Made by a program: the position numbers and the translations under genes
Source: Chloroflexota bacterium
GTDB lineage: Bacteria > Chloroflexota > Dehalococcoidia > UBA2979
DNA length: 64,000 nt
NCBI GenBank assembly: GCA_026713865.1
Contig: JAPONQ010000042.1
Span: 39,973-103,972 of the forward strand
Direction of reading: 5' to 3'
Shown here: in pieces, positions 53,944 through 63,894 of the stretch
How the letters are laid out: every line of letters starts with the position of its first letter
How positions within the stretch are numbered: the stretch's first letter is position 1
The notes under the pieces: model-generated
Seen by the model: only the letters and a program-made list of their open reading frames with translations
Database searches by the model: none
What the model was told of the DNA's origin: nothing

Positions 53944-56286
53944 TCAGGTCGCGCGGCGGTGTCGGGGCAGCGCGGATGCCGCGCGCGGGGCGCCAAGGTC
54001 GGCGCGAACCCCTCGGGCTGCCTCGACCATGTGCCGGAGGGACGGCTCCGTCTCCTCGTAGCGCCGTGTCTTGAGCCCGCAGTCGGGGTTGACCCACACC
54101 AGAGCTGCCGGCAGGGCCGCCACCGCCTCGCGCAGCCGTTGCGCCATCTCGTCCGCGGGCGGGACGCGGGGCGAGTGGATGTCGTAGACGCCGGGCCCGA
54201 TTCCCTTCTCGTACGAATGCTCCTTGAAGACGCGCAGCAGCTCCGCGCCGGAGCGCGCGTTCTCGATCGAGATGACGTCCGCGTCGAGATCGGAGATGGC
54301 CTCGATCACGTCGTTGAACTCGGCGTAGCACATGTGTGTGTGAATCTGCGTCTCGTCGGCGACCCCGGCGGTCGCGAGCCGGAAGCACGCGACCGCCCAC
54401 GCCAGGTACGCGGTCCAGTCGCGCCGGCGCAGCGGGAGGCCCTCGCGCAGGGCCGGCTCGTCGATCTGGATCACCGAGATCGCGGCTGCCTCCAGCGCGA
54501 TGGTCTCGTCCCGGATCGCGAGCGCGATCTGGCGGCAGGTGTCGGCCCGGGGCTGGTCGTCGCGCACGAACGACCAGTTGAGGATGGTGACCGGCCCGGT
54601 GAGCATTCCCTTCACGGGGCGCTCGGTCAGGGACTGCGCGTAGCGCGACCACCTCACCGTCATGTCTGCGGGCCGCGAGACGTCGCCGTAGATGATCGGC
54701 GGCTTCACGTAGCGCGAGCCGTAGGACTGCACCCAGCCGAACCTGGTGAAGGCGAAGCCGTCGAGCTCCCGTCCGAAGTGCTCGACCATATCGCCGCGCT
54801 CGGGTTCCCCGTGGACGAGGACGTCGAGCCCGATCTCCTCCTGCAGCCGGATGACGCGCTCGATCGTCGACTCGATCACGCTCTCGTAGGCCGGCTCGTC
54901 GATCTCGCCGGCGTCGCGCTGCCGGCGGGCGCGCCGGAGCTCGGGCGTCTGCGGGAAGGACCCGATCGTGGTCGTCGGGAGCAGCGGAAGCCCGAACCGG
55001 CGCTCCTGGACGGCCCGGCGCTCGGTGGCGGGCGACCGCCGCCTGTAGGCCGCGTCGGTGGTGGCGGCGAGGCGCTCCCGCACCGCCGGCTCTCGTGCCC
55101 GGCGCGAGCCGCGACGGGAGGCCGCGACGCGCTCACTCGCGGCGAGTCGCTCGGCCACCGCGTCGTCCGCCGGATCGTCCAGGGCGCGCGCCAGCGTCGC
55201 GATCTCCTCGATCTTCTGGTCGGCGAAGGCGAGCCACGGGCCCAGTTCCCCGTCGAGCCGATCCTCGCGCTCAGCGTCGATCGGAACGTGGAGCAGGGAG
55301 CAGGAGCTGCCGACGATGAGACGGTCCTCGCCGACCACCGAGCGGAGCCGGTTCAGCTCGGCGAGCGTGTCGGCCAGGTCGGTGCGCCAGATGTTGCGCC
55401 CGTCGACGACGCCGGCGACGAGGTGCTTGCCGGCCAGCCCGTGGCGCGTCACCAGTTCGGCGTTGCGTCGGCCCCTCCTGAGGTCGAGTCCGATCGCCGC
55501 CACCGGGAGCGTGAGCAGCGTGTGGAAGGCCTCGTCGACATCGCCGAAGTAGGTCTGCACGAGCAGGCGGGCGGCGCCGCTTGCACGGGCGAGCGTCTCA
55601 TAGACCGCGGTGAGCGCGCCGAGCTCGCGCGGGTCGCGGTCCTGGACCAGCACCGGCTCGTCGAGCTGCACCCAGCGCGCCCCCGCCGCGGCGAGCTGGC
55701 GCAGCAGGTCGGCGTAGACCTCGCCGAGCGCCGGCAGGAGGGAGAGGCGATCGAAGCGGGGATCCTCCGGCGATTTTGACAGCAGCAGGAAGGAGAGCGG
55801 GCCCAGCAGCACGGGGACCGTCTCGATCCCGGCGGCGCGGGCCTCCCGGTACTCGCCGAGCGGCTTCTGCGAGGCGAGCCGGAAGCGGGTCTGCGGCCCG
55901 AGTTCGGGGACGATGAAGTGGTAGTTGGTGTCGAACCACTTCGTCATCTCCATCGCCGTGACGTCGAGCTGGCCGCCCTGAGCCCCGCGCGCCATCGCGA
56001 AGTAGGTGTCGAGGTCGACCTCGTCGCCGTCCCAGCGGTAGCGCGTCGGCACCGCCCCGACCAGGGCGGCGGTGTCGAGGACGTGGTCGTAGAGCGAGAA
56101 GGTATTGGAGGGGATGAGGTCGATCCCGGCCTCGCGCATCCGCCGCCACGCGGCGAGCCGGAGTTCACTGCCGGTGGCGAGCAGCTCCTCCTTGCTTGCC
56201 GTCCCGGCCCAGTAGCGTTCGGTCGCGTGCTTCAGCTCTCGCCCGCGCCCGATGCGGGGGTAGCCGTGAACGGCGGAGGCGGTCAC
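53944..56286 (-). CDS. metE: Cobalamin-independent methionine synthase
   Basis: A 780-residue MetE with both barrels. The N-terminal barrel starts VHGYPRIGRGRELKHATERYWAG; the catalytic barrel has FPQTPELRRARR, HGEPERGDMVEHFG, GPVTILNWSFVRDD, IQIDEPALREGLPLR and the zinc ligands in HTHMCYAEF and NPDCGLKTR. It transfers a methyl group from methyl-tetrahydrofolate polyglutamate to homocysteine. The GTG at 56286 overlaps the stop of the upstream gene (GTGA). It is the last gene of the unit that begins with the B12-dependent ribonucleotide reductase. Confidence 0.93.
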   Translation of the reverse strand: MTASAVHGYPRIGRGRELKHATERYWAGTASKEELLATGSELRLAAWRRMREAGIDLIPSNTFSLYDHVLDTAALVGAVPTRYRWDGDEVDLDTYFAMARGAQGGQLDVTAMEMTKWFDTNYHFIVPELGPQTRFRLASQKPLGEYREARAAGIETVPVLLGPLSFLLLSKSPEDPRFDRLSLLPALGEVYADLLRQLAAAGARWVQLDEPVLVQDRDPRELGALTAVYETLARASGAARLLVQTYFGDVDEAFHTLLTLPVAAIGLDLRRGRRNAELVTRHGLAGKHLVAGVVDGRNIWRTDLADTLAELNRLRSVVGEDRLIVGSSCSLLHVPIDAEREDRLDGELGPWLAFADQKIEEIATLARALDDPADDAVAERLAASERVAASRRGSRRAREPAVRERLAATTDAAYRRRSPATERRAVQERRFGLPLLPTTTIGSFPQTPELRRARRQRDAGEIDEPAYESVIESTIERVIRLQEEIGLDVLVHGEPERGDMVEHFGRELDGFAFTRFGWVQSYGSRYVKPPIIYGDVSRPADMTVRWSRYAQSLTERPVKGMLTGPVTILNWSFVRDDQPRADTCRQIALAIRDETIALEAAAISVIQIDEPALREGLPLRRRDWTAYLAWAVACFRLATAGVADETQIHTHMCYAEFNDVIEAISDLDADVISIENARSGAELLRVFKEHSYEKGIGPGVYDIHSPRVPPADEMAQRLREAVAALPAALVWVNPDCGLKTRRYEETEPSLRHMVEAARGVRADLGAPRAASALPRHRRAT

Positions 56287-56672
56287 GGCGCGGCCCCCGG
56301 GCCGCCGGCCGCGCGCCGGTGCGGCTGCGTGGCCGGGCCGGCGCGCACGGAAGCCTCCGCGCACGCCGTCGGTCTCCCCCCGCCCCTCGGGTAGGCGAGG
56401 GCCAGCGCGGCGTGCGCCGGAACGGGATCCGCCCCCGCCTCTGCCGGCGGCGGCACGAGCCGCAGGTCACGCAGCTCGAAGTGCTCCCCGGCGCGCGTGG
56501 CGATACGCATGCCCCCGAGGTGGGGCAGCGCCTGCGGGTCGCCGGTCAGGAAGAGGCGCACCCGCCCGCGCTCGTCGCGGCGCTGCTCCCGGGCATGGAC
56601 GAGCACTCGTCGGCCGTGGACGCGGGTAGCCAGCACCTCGTCCACGCGTGGGCGCTCCGCGTGCCCGCTCAC
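56283..56672 (-). CDS. Hypothetical protein between nrdJ and metE, second
   Basis: A 129-residue protein. The first ~80 residues look structured (RVHGRRVLVHAREQRRDERG, VRLFLTGDPQALPHLGGMRIATRAG, FELRDLRLVPPP); the rest is alanine/glycine/arginine-rich. I do not recognise it. Four-base overlaps at both ends (with the previous gene and with metE) support that it is translated. Confidence 0.5.
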   Translation of the reverse strand: MSGHAERPRVDEVLATRVHGRRVLVHAREQRRDERGRVRLFLTGDPQALPHLGGMRIATRAGEHFELRDLRLVPPPAEAGADPVPAHAALALAYPRGGGRPTACAEASVRAGPATQPHRRAAGGPGAAP

Positions 56673-57067
56673 GAGAGGCGGCGCGCGAGTGCGACCGCAC
56701 GGTAGACGCGCTGCACGTGGTGCTCCAGCTCATCGTCGACGAGCGGCTTGACCCAGCTGACGCGGAAGCGCCGCCCGTCTGAGGTGGCGAAGACGCCGCC
56801 CTCGAGGCCGCTGAAGGTGTCGGGCTCGCCGACGAGCCGGAACAGCGCCTCGTCGGCGCGAAACTCGAATGCCGCGAGCCGAGCCCGGCGCTCCTCGTGA
56901 GCGTGCAGCTCGCGGCGGCGCGGCGGACGCTCAGTCTCGACCGTGACGAACTCGTTGACGGCGACCGGCTCGCGCATGGATCCATCGTGGATCAGAGCCC
57001 GGATGAAGCGCCAGTGGGCCAGCCTCGGGAACGGGCGCGCGTCAGCGAGATCCGCCCCTAGCTGCAT
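56669..57067 (-). CDS. Hypothetical protein between nrdJ and metE, first
   Basis: A 132-residue protein with [18 protein letters not shown] near the start, a charged helix ([23 protein letters not shown]), then [25 protein letters not shown] and [31 protein letters not shown]. The family is unknown. The ATG at 57067 lies within the last codons of nrdJ (10-bp overlap), and its stop overlaps the next start by 4 bp. Confidence 0.5.
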   Translation of the reverse strand: MQLGADLADARPFPRLAHWRFIRALIHDGSMREPVAVNEFVTVETERPPRRRELHAHEERRARLAAFEFRADEALFRLVGEPDTFSGLEGGVFATSDGRRFRVSWVKPLVDDELEHHVQRVYRAVALARRLS

Positions 57068-60000
57068 CCGCTCGTGGAGCCGCAGCTCATGCACTTCAGG
57101 CAGGTGCCGTTGCGGACCATCATCATCTGGCCGCACTCATGGCAGGGATCGCCCTCGAACCCCTGCTGCCGCGCACGCGCGACCGCCTCGTGGTCGCCGC
57201 TACCGGCCTCCACGGTGACGCTCGCGATCGAGGGCACGTTGACCCGCTCGGTGGCTGGGGCCGGGGAGATCACCGCCGCCGCCGGAAGTCCTTCTCGCAG
57301 AACCGGCTGACCGGCATCGGCGGAGGCCGCCACGGCGGCCGGCGAGTGCTGCTGGTCCTCGGCGGTCGAGCCGGAGTCGAGGTCGATCGGCCCGAAGTGC
57401 GCGAGGTCGTTCCGCCCCAGGTAGCTGATGCCGAGCTCCCGGAAGACGTAGTCGATGATCGAGGTCGCCATCTGGATGCGGTCGTGCCCGGTGACGATGC
57501 CGTTCGGCTCGAACTTCGTAAAGACGAAGGAGTCGACGTAGGCCGCGAGCGGCACGCCGTGCTGCAGCCCGATCGAGACCGCGATGGCGAAGCAGTTCAT
57601 CAGCGAGCGGAAGGCCGCCCCGTCCTTCGACATCGAGATGAAGAGTTCGCCGAGCCTCGGTCGGCCGGTCTCGGCATCGCTCGACTCGAAGTGGCCGGTG
57701 TGCAGGTAGATCGTGTGCCCGCCGACCTTGGCCTTCTGCGCGTAGCCCTGGCGCCGGGACGGGAGCGGCTCGCGGCTGCCGCGACCGAGTGCCCGCTCCT
57801 GCGCCGGGGTGAGCCCCCGCTCGGCAAGGTGCGCGAGGCGGCCCGCCACCGCGAGCACGCGGTCGGGCGCGCTCGCGGCTTCCAGCTCGTCCAGCATCTC
57901 GGCGATCGCGTCATCGCTCTCGACGTCGATGCTCGCGGCGGCGTCGAAGAGCGACGCCGCGAGCGGCTGCGACAGCTTCGAGCCGTCGCGGTAGAGGGCG
58001 ATCGCCTTCAGCATGGACTCGGCGGAGGCCATGTAGACCTGCTTCACCTCGTCGACGGTGGCCGCATTCGGCATGTTGATCGTCTTGCTGATGGCACCGG
58101 AGAGGAAGGGCTGAGCCGCCGCCATGATCCGGACGTGCGCCATCGGCTCGATGTAGCGCGTGCCGTAGCGCCCGCAGGTGGTCGCGCAATCGAAGACCGG
58201 GTAGTCCGCCTGGCGCAGGTGCGGCGCTCCCTCGATCGTCATGCGGCCGAGGATGTGGTCGTTCGCAGCCTCGACCTGCCTCTCGTCGAAGCCCAGCGCC
58301 GTCAGCATGTCGAAGCCGGGGTCGTCGAGTTCCTGCTCCGAGATGCCCAGAACCTCCACACAGAGTTTGTCGCCCAGTGTGTAGCGGTTGAAGACGAAGC
58401 GAATGTGGAAGGCCGTCCGCAGCGACTCGTCGATGCGGTCGAGCGCGGGCTGCGTAAGCCCGGCCTGAGCCAGCGTGTGGCGGTTGATGAAGGGCGCGCC
58501 CTCGAGTCTCCCGGAGCCGGCGCAGTAGTCGACGATCTCGTCGATCTGATCGCGGCGGTAGCCGAGGCAGGCGAGCGCACGCGGCACCGCGTGATTGATG
58601 ATGCGGAAATAGCCGCCGCCGGCGAGCTTCTTGAACTTCGCGAGCGCGAAGTCCGGTTCGACCCCCGTCGTGTCGCAGTCCATCAGCAGGCCGATGGTTC
58701 CGGTGGGGGCGATCAGCGTCGCCTGCGCATTGCGGTAGCCGTGAGCCTCTCCGAGTTCGAGCGCGCGGTCCCAGGAGTCGCGCGCGGCGACCAGCAGCTC
58801 CGGCGGGCACGTCCGCTCGTCGAGCGGCGTCGGCAGCACGGAGAGCCCCTCGTACTCGTCGGCGGGAGCGGCGTAAGCGGCGCGCCGGTGATTGCGGATC
58901 ACGCGCAGCACTGCCTCGCGGTTCTCGGCGAACCGCGGGAACGGGCCGAGGTCCGCAGCCAGCTCCGCCGAGGCGGCGTAGGAGGTGCCGGTCAGGATCG
59001 CCGTCAGCGCCCCCGTCCACGCGAGCGCCTGCGGGGAGTCGTACGGGATTCCCTGCACCATCAGGAGCGCGCCGATGTTGGCGTAGCCGAGGCCCAGGGT
59101 GCGGTAGTCGTAGGAGCGCTGCGCGATCTCGCGGCTCGGGAACTGCGCCATCAGCACCGAGATCTCGAGGACGATCGTCCATAGCCGGGCCGCGTGCTCG
59201 TAGGCCGCGATGTCGAAGAGACCCGTTTCCTCGTCGAGGAACGGCAGCAGATTGAGCGAGGCGAGGTTGCAGGCCGTGTCGTCGAGGAACATGTACTCGG
59301 AGCAGGGGTTGGAGCCGTTGATGCGGCCTCCGGCCGGCGACGTGTGCCACTCATTGACCGTGGTGTCGAACTGGAGCCCGGGGTCGGCGCTCTGCCACGC
59401 GGCGCGCGCGATGCGCTCCCAGAGCTCGCTCGCGGGGAGCGTGCGGGAGACCGCGCCGTCGGTGCGGTTCTGCAGCGACCACTCACGCCCGCCACGGACG
59501 GCCGCGAGGAACTTCTCCGAGACTCGCACGGAATTGTTGGAGTTCTGCCCGGAGACGCTCTGGTAGGCCTCGCCCTGCCAGTCCGTGTCGAAGGCGCGGA
59601 GGTCGAGATCCTGCTCTCCCTGGTCGACGAGCTGCAGGACGCGCTGCACGTAGAGCTCCGGCACGCCGTCTCGCCGTGCCCTGCGGATGGCGCGCCGCAG
59701 CGGTCGGTTCGTCGCCGGATCGAGCGACGGGCCCTCGTGCCCGGAGTCGCCCCGGCGAGCCGCGTCGAGGATCGCGGAGAGGTGCCGGCGCAGCACGCGC
59801 GAGCCCGCAACCATCGCCGCGACCTTGTGCTCCTCGTCGACCTTCCAGTCGATGAACTTCTCGACGTCGGGGTGGTCGGCGTCGATGATCACCATCTTCG
59901 CCGCGCGTCGCGTCGTGCCGCCGGACTTGATGGCGCCGGCGGCGCGATCGCCGATCTTCAGGAACGACATCAACCCGGAGGAGCGTCCGCCTCCGGAGAG

Positions 60001-60714
60001 CGGCTCGTCCTCGCCGCGGATCGCCGAGAAGTTGGATCCGGTGCCGGAGCCGTACTTGAAGACCCGCGCCTCGCGCGTCCAGAGATCCATGATGCCCCCG
60101 TCGTTGACGAGGTCGTCGGCGACGGACTGGATGAAGCAGGCGTGCGGCTGCGGGCGCTCGTAGGCGCTGGTGGAGAGGGCGGGCTCCCCCGACTCCGGAT
60201 CGACGTAGTGGTGGCCCTGGGGCGGGCCGCTGATGCCGTACGCCCAGTTAAGCCCGGTGTTGAACCACTGCGGCGAGTTCGGCGCCGCACGCTGCGTCGC
60301 GAGCATGTAGCAGAGCTCGTCGTAGAAGGCGCCGGCGTCCTCCTCCGCGTCGAAGTAGCCATGCTTCCAGCCCCAGTAGGCCCACGTCCCCGCGAGGCGG
60401 TGGAAGGCCTGGCGAGCGTCGCGCTCGGCGCCGGCGGCGGTGGAGGCGCCGGGCTCCGGCTCCGATCGCCAGAGCCACTCCGGGACGCCCTCCTCCGGGA
60501 TGCGGCGCAGCGAGTCGGGCACGCCGGCCTTGCGGAAGTACTTCTGCGCCAGGATGTCGGTGGCGACCTGTGACCACCGCGCCGGCACGCGCACGCCGGC
60601 CGCCTCGAACACGACGGAGCCGTCGGGATTGACGATGCGCGAGTCCCGGTCGGCGAACGCGACGCCGTCGTAGGGGTCGTTTCCGGCGGTGGTGAAGTGT
60701 CGGCGAATGCGCAT
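57058..60714 (-). CDS. nrdJ: Adenosylcobalamin-dependent (class II) ribonucleotide reductase
   Basis: A 1218-residue NrdJ of the long 'vitamin B12-dependent' type. Visible motifs are [21 protein letters not shown] near residue 160, [60 protein letters not shown], and the C-terminal zinc-ribbon-like [18 protein letters not shown] with the closing CGSTSGCS. It makes deoxyribonucleotides with AdoCbl radical chemistry and so works with or without oxygen. ATG 60714 has AAGGGA seven bases upstream. Its promoter is visible at 60827-60856. Confidence 0.95.
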   Translation of the reverse strand: MRIRRHFTTAGNDPYDGVAFADRDSRIVNPDGSVVFEAAGVRVPARWSQVATDILAQKYFRKAGVPDSLRRIPEEGVPEWLWRSEPEPGASTAAGAERDARQAFHRLAGTWAYWGWKHGYFDAEEDAGAFYDELCYMLATQRAAPNSPQWFNTGLNWAYGISGPPQGHHYVDPESGEPALSTSAYERPQPHACFIQSVADDLVNDGGIMDLWTREARVFKYGSGTGSNFSAIRGEDEPLSGGGRSSGLMSFLKIGDRAAGAIKSGGTTRRAAKMVIIDADHPDVEKFIDWKVDEEHKVAAMVAGSRVLRRHLSAILDAARRGDSGHEGPSLDPATNRPLRRAIRRARRDGVPELYVQRVLQLVDQGEQDLDLRAFDTDWQGEAYQSVSGQNSNNSVRVSEKFLAAVRGGREWSLQNRTDGAVSRTLPASELWERIARAAWQSADPGLQFDTTVNEWHTSPAGGRINGSNPCSEYMFLDDTACNLASLNLLPFLDEETGLFDIAAYEHAARLWTIVLEISVLMAQFPSREIAQRSYDYRTLGLGYANIGALLMVQGIPYDSPQALAWTGALTAILTGTSYAASAELAADLGPFPRFAENREAVLRVIRNHRRAAYAAPADEYEGLSVLPTPLDERTCPPELLVAARDSWDRALELGEAHGYRNAQATLIAPTGTIGLLMDCDTTGVEPDFALAKFKKLAGGGYFRIINHAVPRALACLGYRRDQIDEIVDYCAGSGRLEGAPFINRHTLAQAGLTQPALDRIDESLRTAFHIRFVFNRYTLGDKLCVEVLGISEQELDDPGFDMLTALGFDERQVEAANDHILGRMTIEGAPHLRQADYPVFDCATTCGRYGTRYIEPMAHVRIMAAAQPFLSGAISKTINMPNAATVDEVKQVYMASAESMLKAIALYRDGSKLSQPLAASLFDAAASIDVESDDAIAEMLDELEAASAPDRVLAVAGRLAHLAERGLTPAQERALGRGSREPLPSRRQGYAQKAKVGGHTIYLHTGHFESSDAETGRPRLGELFISMSKDGAAFRSLMNCFAIAVSIGLQHGVPLAAYVDSFVFTKFEPNGIVTGHDRIQMATSIIDYVFRELGISYLGRNDLAHFGPIDLDSGSTAEDQQHSPAAVAASADAGQPVLREGLPAAAVISPAPATERVNVPSIASVTVEAGSGDHEAVARARQQGFEGDPCHECGQMMMVRNGTCLKCMSCGSTSGCS

Positions 60715-61017
60715 CGGAGAATCCCTTGTGTCGCTCGCGGAGTGGGCCTCGCCGTACCTTTCCCGGAGTGCGCGTCGAGGTGGTCACCCACCTATGCGCG
60801 TTCTCCGATCAACAGCGGGGGCGTGCATCCTAGTGCGGCCGGGGAAGACCTGTCAACACGTTTACGCGCCTCATCTGTTCTCTCAATCCGAGAAAAGAAT
60901 GGATGTTCTGTTCTTCATACGTTATCGGATCGAGGAGTGCCTCGCAACCGCCGCTCGGCCTCTACGCCGGGCGGCGCTACGCTGTGGACGTCGGTCGTGC
61001 CGGGCACAGGGGGAGCG
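60715..61017. other. Divergent intergenic region, 303 bp
   Basis: It lies between nrdJ (minus) and the cupin gene (plus). It contains the nrdJ promoter, an AT-rich patch at 60850-60925, two copies of TCTGTTCT, and TACGCT at 60978-60983 as a possible -10 box for the cupin gene. I searched by eye for a cobalamin riboswitch and paired NrdR boxes in the nrdJ leader (about 105 nt) and saw neither. Confidence 0.45.
60827..60856 (-). promoter_or_regulatory. Sigma-70-type promoter of nrdJ
   Basis: On the minus strand a perfect -35 box TTGACA (60856-60851), an 18-base spacer and TAGGAT (60832-60827) as -10 box. Transcription would start near 60820, leaving a leader of about 105 nt before the nrdJ ATG. 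This is the best-matching promoter in the window. Confidence 0.6.
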
Positions 61018-61653
61018 ATGGTCGACGACCTCTACTACACGCGGCGACGGGATCCGGCTCTGAGTCACTTCCTCGAGGACTTCCGCACGATCCTCGACGG
61101 CGGCGAGCGGGGACGCGCGCTGCTCGACGCGCTGCGTACCCCCTTGGATCGCCTGCTCGACTCTCGTGGATGGCTGGAAGAGGCGTTCCTGCGCGCGATT
61201 CCCGGCGAGGTCGCGACGTGGGCGCTCTACCGGTCGCACGAGCCCGATCTCTGCCTCTTCACGATGGTCGTGCCGCCAGGGATGCGGACCCGCGTCCACA
61301 ATCACCTGACCGACGGCTGGGTCGCCTTGCTCCGGGGTGGGCAGGTCGAGCACATCTACCGCCGCGTCGACGATGGGTCCCGGCCCGGCGTCGCCGAGCT
61401 GGAGCGCGTCTCCGCGGACCCCGTCGCCGAGGGAGAGCTGACGCCGCTGCTCCACCCCGACCTCGACATCCACGCGGTCGAGACCACATCCGCCGGAGCG
61501 TCGGTCTCGCTGCACGTCCTGGCGAATGACCTCGGGACGGTCGAGCGCCAGACTTTCGACCCGGAGGCGCGCACGGTGAAGAGCTTCGTCTCGGGCTATA
61601 GCAATGTGGACGGCGCCTCGGCGATCGGCCGCAGCGATCGCAGCGGGAGCTAG
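61018..61653 (+). CDS. Cysteine-dioxygenase-like cupin protein
   Basis: A 211-residue protein related to the cysteine dioxygenase type I/thiol dioxygenase cupins. The metal site is visible in VVPPGMRTRVHNHLTDGWVALLRGG and the later HAVETTSAGASVSLHVLAND. An N-terminal helical part (about 1-75) precedes the cupin barrel. Such enzymes oxidise cysteine or another small thiol with Fe(II) and O2; the exact substrate is uncertain. ATG 61018 has GGGGGAG just upstream. Confidence 0.75.
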   Translation: MVDDLYYTRRRDPALSHFLEDFRTILDGGERGRALLDALRTPLDRLLDSRGWLEEAFLRAIPGEVATWALYRSHEPDLCLFTMVVPPGMRTRVHNHLTDGWVALLRGGQVEHIYRRVDDGSRPGVAELERVSADPVAEGELTPLLHPDLDIHAVETTSAGASVSLHVLANDLGTVERQTFDPEARTVKSFVSGYSNVDGASAIGRSDRSGS

Positions 61654-61723
61654 GGAGGGGCGGCGCCATGGGGATCCGCGGGCGGCGTGACGGCGAGAGT
61701 GCGCGCGGAGCGGAGCACTGCCC

Positions 61724-63097
61724 GTGAACGGCGCCGCGGGGCAGGGGCGGGGAGCGGAGGAGACCGGCCTCACGCGCTCCGGCGGCGCTCCCTTCGCGGA
61801 GCGGCGCGAGCGGCTGATGGCGAAGCTGGACGACGACGCGGCCGCCGTCTTCGTCGGCGCGAGCGAGCTGCGGCGCAACGGCGACGTCGACTACGACTTT
61901 CGTCAGGAGTCGACGCTTCACTACCTGACCGGCTTCGACGAACCCTCCGCGGTCTGCGTGCTGCGACCCGGGACCGAGGGGCCCTACACGCTCTTCGTGC
62001 GCCCGCGCGACGCCGACCAGGAGCTGTGGGCGGGACCGCGCGCCGGCGTGGAGGGCGCGCTGCGCGACTTCGGCGCGGACGCCGCGCACTCCATCGAGGA
62101 GGTCGAGAGCTTGCTGCCGGAGCTGCTCGAGGGCGTGGACGTGCTCTACTACTCGCTCGGCCCCGCGGCCGGCCTCGCCGGGCGCGTCCAGCAGGTGCTG
62201 CTGGGTGCGCTGGCGAGCCGCCGCGCCGCGTCGGTGCGCGACGGGCGCGCGCTCGACCGCGTGCTCGATCCCGCGCCGCTCGTCTCGGGTCTGCGGCTGC
62301 GAAAGGACCGGGGCGAGGTCGACGCGCTGCGCCGGGCTATCGACATAACGGCTGCCGGCATCGAGAGGGCGATGCGCGTCGCCCGCGCCGGCATGCACGA
62401 GTACGAGGTGCAGGCCGAGCTCGAGGCGGAGTACCGGAGGCAGGGGTCGCCGCGGACGGCCTTCCCCTCGATCGTGGCCGCCGGCGCCAACGCCTGCACC
62501 CTCCACTACGTGGCGAACCGCGCGCGCATCGAGGAGGGGGACCTGCTGCTCGTCGACACCGGGGCGGAGGTCGAGTACTACGCCGCCGACGTCACGCGCA
62601 CCTTCCCCGCGGGGGGCCGCTTCTCGGAACCGCAGCGCCTGGTCTACGAGCTCGTGCTGCGGGCGCAGCGGGCCGCGATCGCAGCCGTGGCCCCGGGGGT
62701 GCGCTTCCACGATGTGCACGAGCAGGCGGTGAGGACGCTGGCGGCCGGCCTTTTCGACCTCGGCCTCATCGAGGAGGCGCCCGGGCCGGGCGCGGAGGCC
62801 GACGCCGTGCGTGCGTACTACCCGCATGCGACCTCGCACTGGCTCGGCCTCGACGTCCACGATGCCGGCTCGTACCGCGTCGACGGGGAGTCGGTGGTGC
62901 TCGAGCCGGGGATGGTGCTGACCGTCGAGCCGGGGCTCTACCTGAGGGTGGATGCCGAAGGTCTGCCGCCCGGGTACCGCGGGATCGGCGTTCGCATCGA
63001 GGATGACGTGCTCGTCACCGAGTCAGGGCACGAGGTTCTTTCCGCCGCCATTCCCTCCGACCTCGACGAGCTCGAGAGCATCGTGGCCGACAGCTAG
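61724..63097 (+). CDS. Xaa-Pro aminopeptidase (aminopeptidase P, M24B)
   Basis: A 457-residue M24B peptidase. The N-terminal domain (about 25-180) has DYDFRQESTLHYLTGFDEP. The pita-bread domain carries the five metal ligands: D in LLVDTGAEVEYYAADVTRTFP (two aspartates), H in HATSHWLGLDVHD, E in TVEPGLYL and E in RIEDDVLVT. It removes the N-terminal residue before proline from peptides. It follows the cupin gene by 70 bp on the same strand. The first ~22 residues are without similarity, so the start may be a later codon. Confidence 0.92.
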   Translation: MNGAAGQGRGAEETGLTRSGGAPFAERRERLMAKLDDDAAAVFVGASELRRNGDVDYDFRQESTLHYLTGFDEPSAVCVLRPGTEGPYTLFVRPRDADQELWAGPRAGVEGALRDFGADAAHSIEEVESLLPELLEGVDVLYYSLGPAAGLAGRVQQVLLGALASRRAASVRDGRALDRVLDPAPLVSGLRLRKDRGEVDALRRAIDITAAGIERAMRVARAGMHEYEVQAELEAEYRRQGSPRTAFPSIVAAGANACTLHYVANRARIEEGDLLLVDTGAEVEYYAADVTRTFPAGGRFSEPQRLVYELVLRAQRAAIAAVAPGVRFHDVHEQAVRTLAAGLFDLGLIEEAPGPGAEADAVRAYYPHATSHWLGLDVHDAGSYRVDGESVVLEPGMVLTVEPGLYLRVDAEGLPPGYRGIGVRIEDDVLVTESGHEVLSAAIPSDLDELESIVADS

Positions 63098-63106
63098 AGC
63101 GGGCCC

Positions 63107-63685
63107 TCAGACGGCGCGCAGGCCGGAGACGACGAGTCCCGCGCCGAGCACGACCAGCAGCGCCGCGAGCAGCCGGGCGACGAATCCGAGCCAGAGCTGG
63201 TGGCGCCGCGCGAGCGGAGCCGGCGCGGCGGCCGAGGCGGCGGCGGCCGCGACGAGCGCGATCGCCGCGCCGACGAGCGTCGCGGTGCTTCCCTCGCGCC
63301 CCGCGTAGGCGATCGCAGCGGCGAGCACGGCAGGGCCGGCCAGGACGGGGAGGGCGAGCGCCGCGGCGTACGCGAGACCCGAGTGCGTGGCGAGCAGCCC
63401 GGCCTCGATGCTGCGTCCGCGCAGCAACGTGGAGCCGGCCGCGGCCACCATCACGATGCCCGCCGCCATCTCGAAGCTCGCAGCCGAGACCTCGAGCAGC
63501 CCGCGCCAGTGCCCGTGGAAGAGGGTGCCGCCGGCGATGAGGCCGCCCGCGAGCGCAACTGCCGGGAGGGCGAGCCGCCGTCGCCGCTCGCGCGCGGGCG
63601 CCTCGCTGCGAGTGGCCGCGAGCATGACCGCCGGCGGGGTGACGACCGCGAGCATCGCGAGCGCGAGCGCGACGAGTCCGCTCAT
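63107..63685 (-). CDS. MarC-family-like integral membrane protein
   Basis: A 192-residue protein with about six membrane helices. The first is ALALAMLAVVTPPAVMLAAT, with a double proline as in MarC (NPxG...P). The third, SFEMAAGIVMVAAAGSTLL, matches MarC's FRIAGG-type helix, and ALALPVLAGPAVLAAAIAYAG matches the family's PLLAGPG motif. MarC function is unknown. It is convergent with the aminopeptidase P gene (9 bp gap) and its start overlaps the upstream stop by 4 bp. Confidence 0.65.
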   Translation of the reverse strand: MSGLVALALAMLAVVTPPAVMLAATRSEAPARERRRRLALPAVALAGGLIAGGTLFHGHWRGLLEVSAASFEMAAGIVMVAAAGSTLLRGRSIEAGLLATHSGLAYAAALALPVLAGPAVLAAAIAYAGREGSTATLVGAAIALVAAAAASAAAPAPLARRHQLWLGFVARLLAALLVVLGAGLVVSGLRAV

Positions 63686-63894
63686 CGCTGCGCCCGATGG
63701 TCATCGATGACGGCGGCGAGGCGGTCGCCGGGCCCCCGCTGCGTGCGGCCCTCCAGCGCGTCCGCGGCATAGAGGAGCGCGGAGAAGGCGTGCTGCTGGT
63801 CGTCCATGCGCGTCTCTCCCTCGTGGAACCACGCCCCCTCGACGAGCGCCGGGCGGGAGGTGGCGGCCGCCTCGTCCGCTCCCGCCTGACGGCG
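63682..63894 (-). CDS. Partial gene, C-terminal fragment of a hypothetical protein
   Basis: The minus-strand frame that ends in a TGA overlapping the MarC-like start (ATGA) reads coherently back to about 63890: ALVEGAWFHEGETRMDDQQH, then AFSALLYAADALEG and RLAAVIDDHRAQR. Roughly the last 70 residues are present; the beginning is lost in the degenerate contig end. I do not recognise the family. Confidence 0.5.
   Translation of the reverse strand, partial: RRQAGADEAAATSRPALVEGAWFHEGETRMDDQQHAFSALLYAADALEGRTQRGPGDRLAAVIDDHRAQR

Noticed and set aside
60715..60826. Cobalamin riboswitch in the nrdJ leader
   Set aside because: The leader of about 105 nt is too short for a full cobalamin aptamer and I see no B12-box-like sequence.
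60897..60908. GAAT-GGAT-GTTC as a LexA/SOS box near the nrdJ promoter
   Set aside because: One mismatch to GAAC-N4-GTTC in a single copy, far upstream of the -35 box; no second site and no SOS gene nearby. Chance is a good explanation.
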